From CAWBNS01 sp964445105 (GTDB taxonomy: Bacteria; Chlamydiota; Chlamydiia; Chlamydiales; JAJFMA01), in assembly GCA_964445105.1 (NCBI GenBank), contig CAYUJS010000004.1, positions 1 to 64,000 of the forward strand: a stretch of 64,000 bases of DNA, read 5' to 3'. The stretch's first letter is position 1. Each line of letters opens with the position of its first letter. Below are positions 63,200 to 64,000 of the stretch, piece after piece. The notes under the pieces were generated by a model. It made no database searches. It was not told where the DNA came from and saw nothing but the letters and a program-made list of their open reading frames with translations. Position numbers and translations under genes: made by a program.

Positions 63200-63442
63200 A
63201 TGTTCGGTCTGAAAGATGGCAAAGAAAAAGATCAGCCAGCTCTGTTCGATCTCGAAAAAGATTTGCAGAATAATGCTAAGCTGAGGGAAACCAAAGAGAA
63301 AATTCAAGGCCGGATGTTAAGGATCAAATCCCTCCTGAGAGAGGGCTTAACCCAAGAAGAGTTTAATCAGTTCGGCATCTTGCTTCACGGCTATGCCGCT
63401 CTGTTGAAAGTGGCCGCTAGATTTACGCAACAGCGTAGGTAG
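63200..63442 (+). CDS. cdsE: CdsE-like type III needle co-chaperone (CT665 type)
   Basis: An 80-residue, strongly helical charged protein (KDLQNNAKLRETKEKIQGRMLRIKSLLREG) located directly before the needle gene, as CT665 is in C. trachomatis, where this protein and the CdsG protein hold the needle subunit unpolymerised (known). It is preceded by GAGAGGTTTAGA. The short length and position support the call more than any motif does. Confidence 0.82.
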   Translation: MFGLKDGKEKDQPALFDLEKDLQNNAKLRETKEKIQGRMLRIKSLLREGLTQEEFNQFGILLHGYAALLKVAARFTQQRR

Positions 63443-63485
63443 AACCGGCCAAATTTTTACCAATCAATACGCGTAGGAGGCACCT

Positions 63486-63728
63486 ATGGCCCAGCAAAGA
63501 CAAGCTTTAAGTATGGACTACCTGATCACCATCGTAGATAGCGCTACGGTCAGTGCGAAGGCAAAACTAGATGAAATCAAGACGCGCCGCAGCGCCATCA
63601 GCATTGCAGATATGTTTGAGATGCAAATGTTGATGAACCACCTTTCACAGATGTCTGAGATGACGACAGCCGTTGTGAACGCAGCCAACTCTGCGATTGT
63701 GAACATGGCTAGAAACATCAAGGGCTAG
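63486..63728 (+). CDS. cdsF: Type III secretion needle protein CdsF (SctF)
   Basis: The 80-residue helical hairpin protein polymerises into the needle. The sequence QALSMDYLITIVDSATVSAKAKLDEIKTRRSAISIADMFEMQMLMNHLSQMSEMTTAVVNAAN fits the chlamydial needle family, with two helices around a short turn. TAGGAGGCACCT gives a strong ribosome site. There is no Cys. It is the second gene of the operon; the gap to the next gene is 63 bases. Confidence 0.9.
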   Translation: MAQQRQALSMDYLITIVDSATVSAKAKLDEIKTRRSAISIADMFEMQMLMNHLSQMSEMTTAVVNAANSAIVNMARNIKG

Positions 63729-63791
63729 CGACGCCCACAAATTGTGCGGGGGGCTGGTGCGCTGGTTCACGCCAACTAAAAGGACTGCAGT

Positions 63792-64000
63792 ATGGATGAT
63801 CAGATGCTCGACGAATTTCAGCAGGATTTCGCATTGCTTATAGAAGCTGGATTTGTGGCGGTCAAGCAATTAGACGAGACAAGTGCAAAGCGGTTATTCC
63901 AGGCCGCCCAGTTGTTGAAGCCTGACAGTACGGCACCAGATGTCGGGCTCGGCTTTATCGCTCTTAACAAGTTAGAGGTCAAAGACGCGACCACTATTTT
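63792..64000 (+). CDS. cdsG: CdsG-like needle chaperone (partial, runs off the window)
   Basis: Only 69 codons are in the window. The helical start (LDEFQQDFALLIEAGFVAVKQLDETSAKRLFQAAQLLKPDSTAPDVGLGFIALNKLEVKDA) is TPR-like, as expected for the PscG/CdsG chaperone of the needle subunit, and the position after cdsF matches CT667. Read-through of the open frame continues past base 64000. Confidence 0.8.
   Translation, partial: MDDQMLDEFQQDFALLIEAGFVAVKQLDETSAKRLFQAAQLLKPDSTAPDVGLGFIALNKLEVKDATTI

Overview
The window is chromosomal DNA from a member of the Chlamydiae, most likely an amoeba-associated lineage outside the genus Chlamydia. The evidence is the gene content: type III secretion genes of the chlamydial type (CdsD with two FHA domains, then the small CdsE- and CdsF-like proteins and the start of a CdsG-like gene); the secA / psd / mnmE / nth neighbourhood; and the nifU-like / nifS-like / gpmA / rluB / birA / rodA set, which from memory sits at CT697-CT701 and CT720-CT726 in C. 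trachomatis. Base composition looks close to half G+C by eye. About 50 genes, two tRNA-Ser genes, one decayed IS element and several families of short inverted-repeat elements were found. No CRISPR array or rRNA was seen.

Layout. 1-4.6 kb: a gene remnant, secA (minus), a small membrane protein and a YccA/Bax-inhibitor-like protein. 5.4-20.5 kb: an accessory island of two related cassettes. Each has a patatin-like phospholipase, two genes for proteins with a glycine-rich paired hydrophobic segment (Inc-like), and a J-domain protein. The first cassette is patatin / hydrophobic / J-domain / hydrophobic. The second is patatin / hydrophobic / a threefold fused hydrophobic protein / J-domain. A decayed ISAs1-family element lies between them. 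20.4-24.2 kb: psd, a small exported protein, mnmE, nth. 24.2-28.6 kb: a SycD-like TPR protein with a membrane protein carrying a LanM-type kinase-like domain, then a duplicated small gene whose second copy is broken. 28.9-35.4 kb: gpmA, a nifS-like and a nifU-like gene (both apparently lacking catalytic residues), dnaB and a large MORN-type repeat protein. 36.2-42.6 kb: an MFS transporter, gmhA-lpxK, a dicarboxylate/amino-acid symporter and a secreted GH8 glycosidase. 42.6-46.1 kb: rodA, a glycosyltransferase and birA. 46.1-47.7 kb: a graveyard with an AbiEii-type toxin remnant beside tRNA-Ser(GGA). 48-51 kb: a metal ABC transporter and tRNA-Ser(GCT). 51-61 kb: coiled-coil membrane proteins (one strongly Inc-like), two pseudouridine synthases, rpsT, a CocE-type hydrolase and a sugar/choline-type nucleotidyltransferase. 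61-64 kb: the type III secretion cluster.

How the genes may work together (inference). The patatin and the hydrophobic proteins appear to share an N-terminal module of about 100 residues ending in an L-x-GGMF motif. This suggests a common route or partner, perhaps type III secretion to the inclusion membrane, with the J-domain protein recruiting an Hsp70. The LanM-like protein with its overlapping SycD-like chaperone gene looks like a second effector/chaperone pair. This cassette system and the kinase-like protein are the best candidates for undescribed biology here. The intergenic spaces carry at least two MITE-like families (about eight copies of one, two to three of the other), so the genome has been reshaped by small mobile elements.
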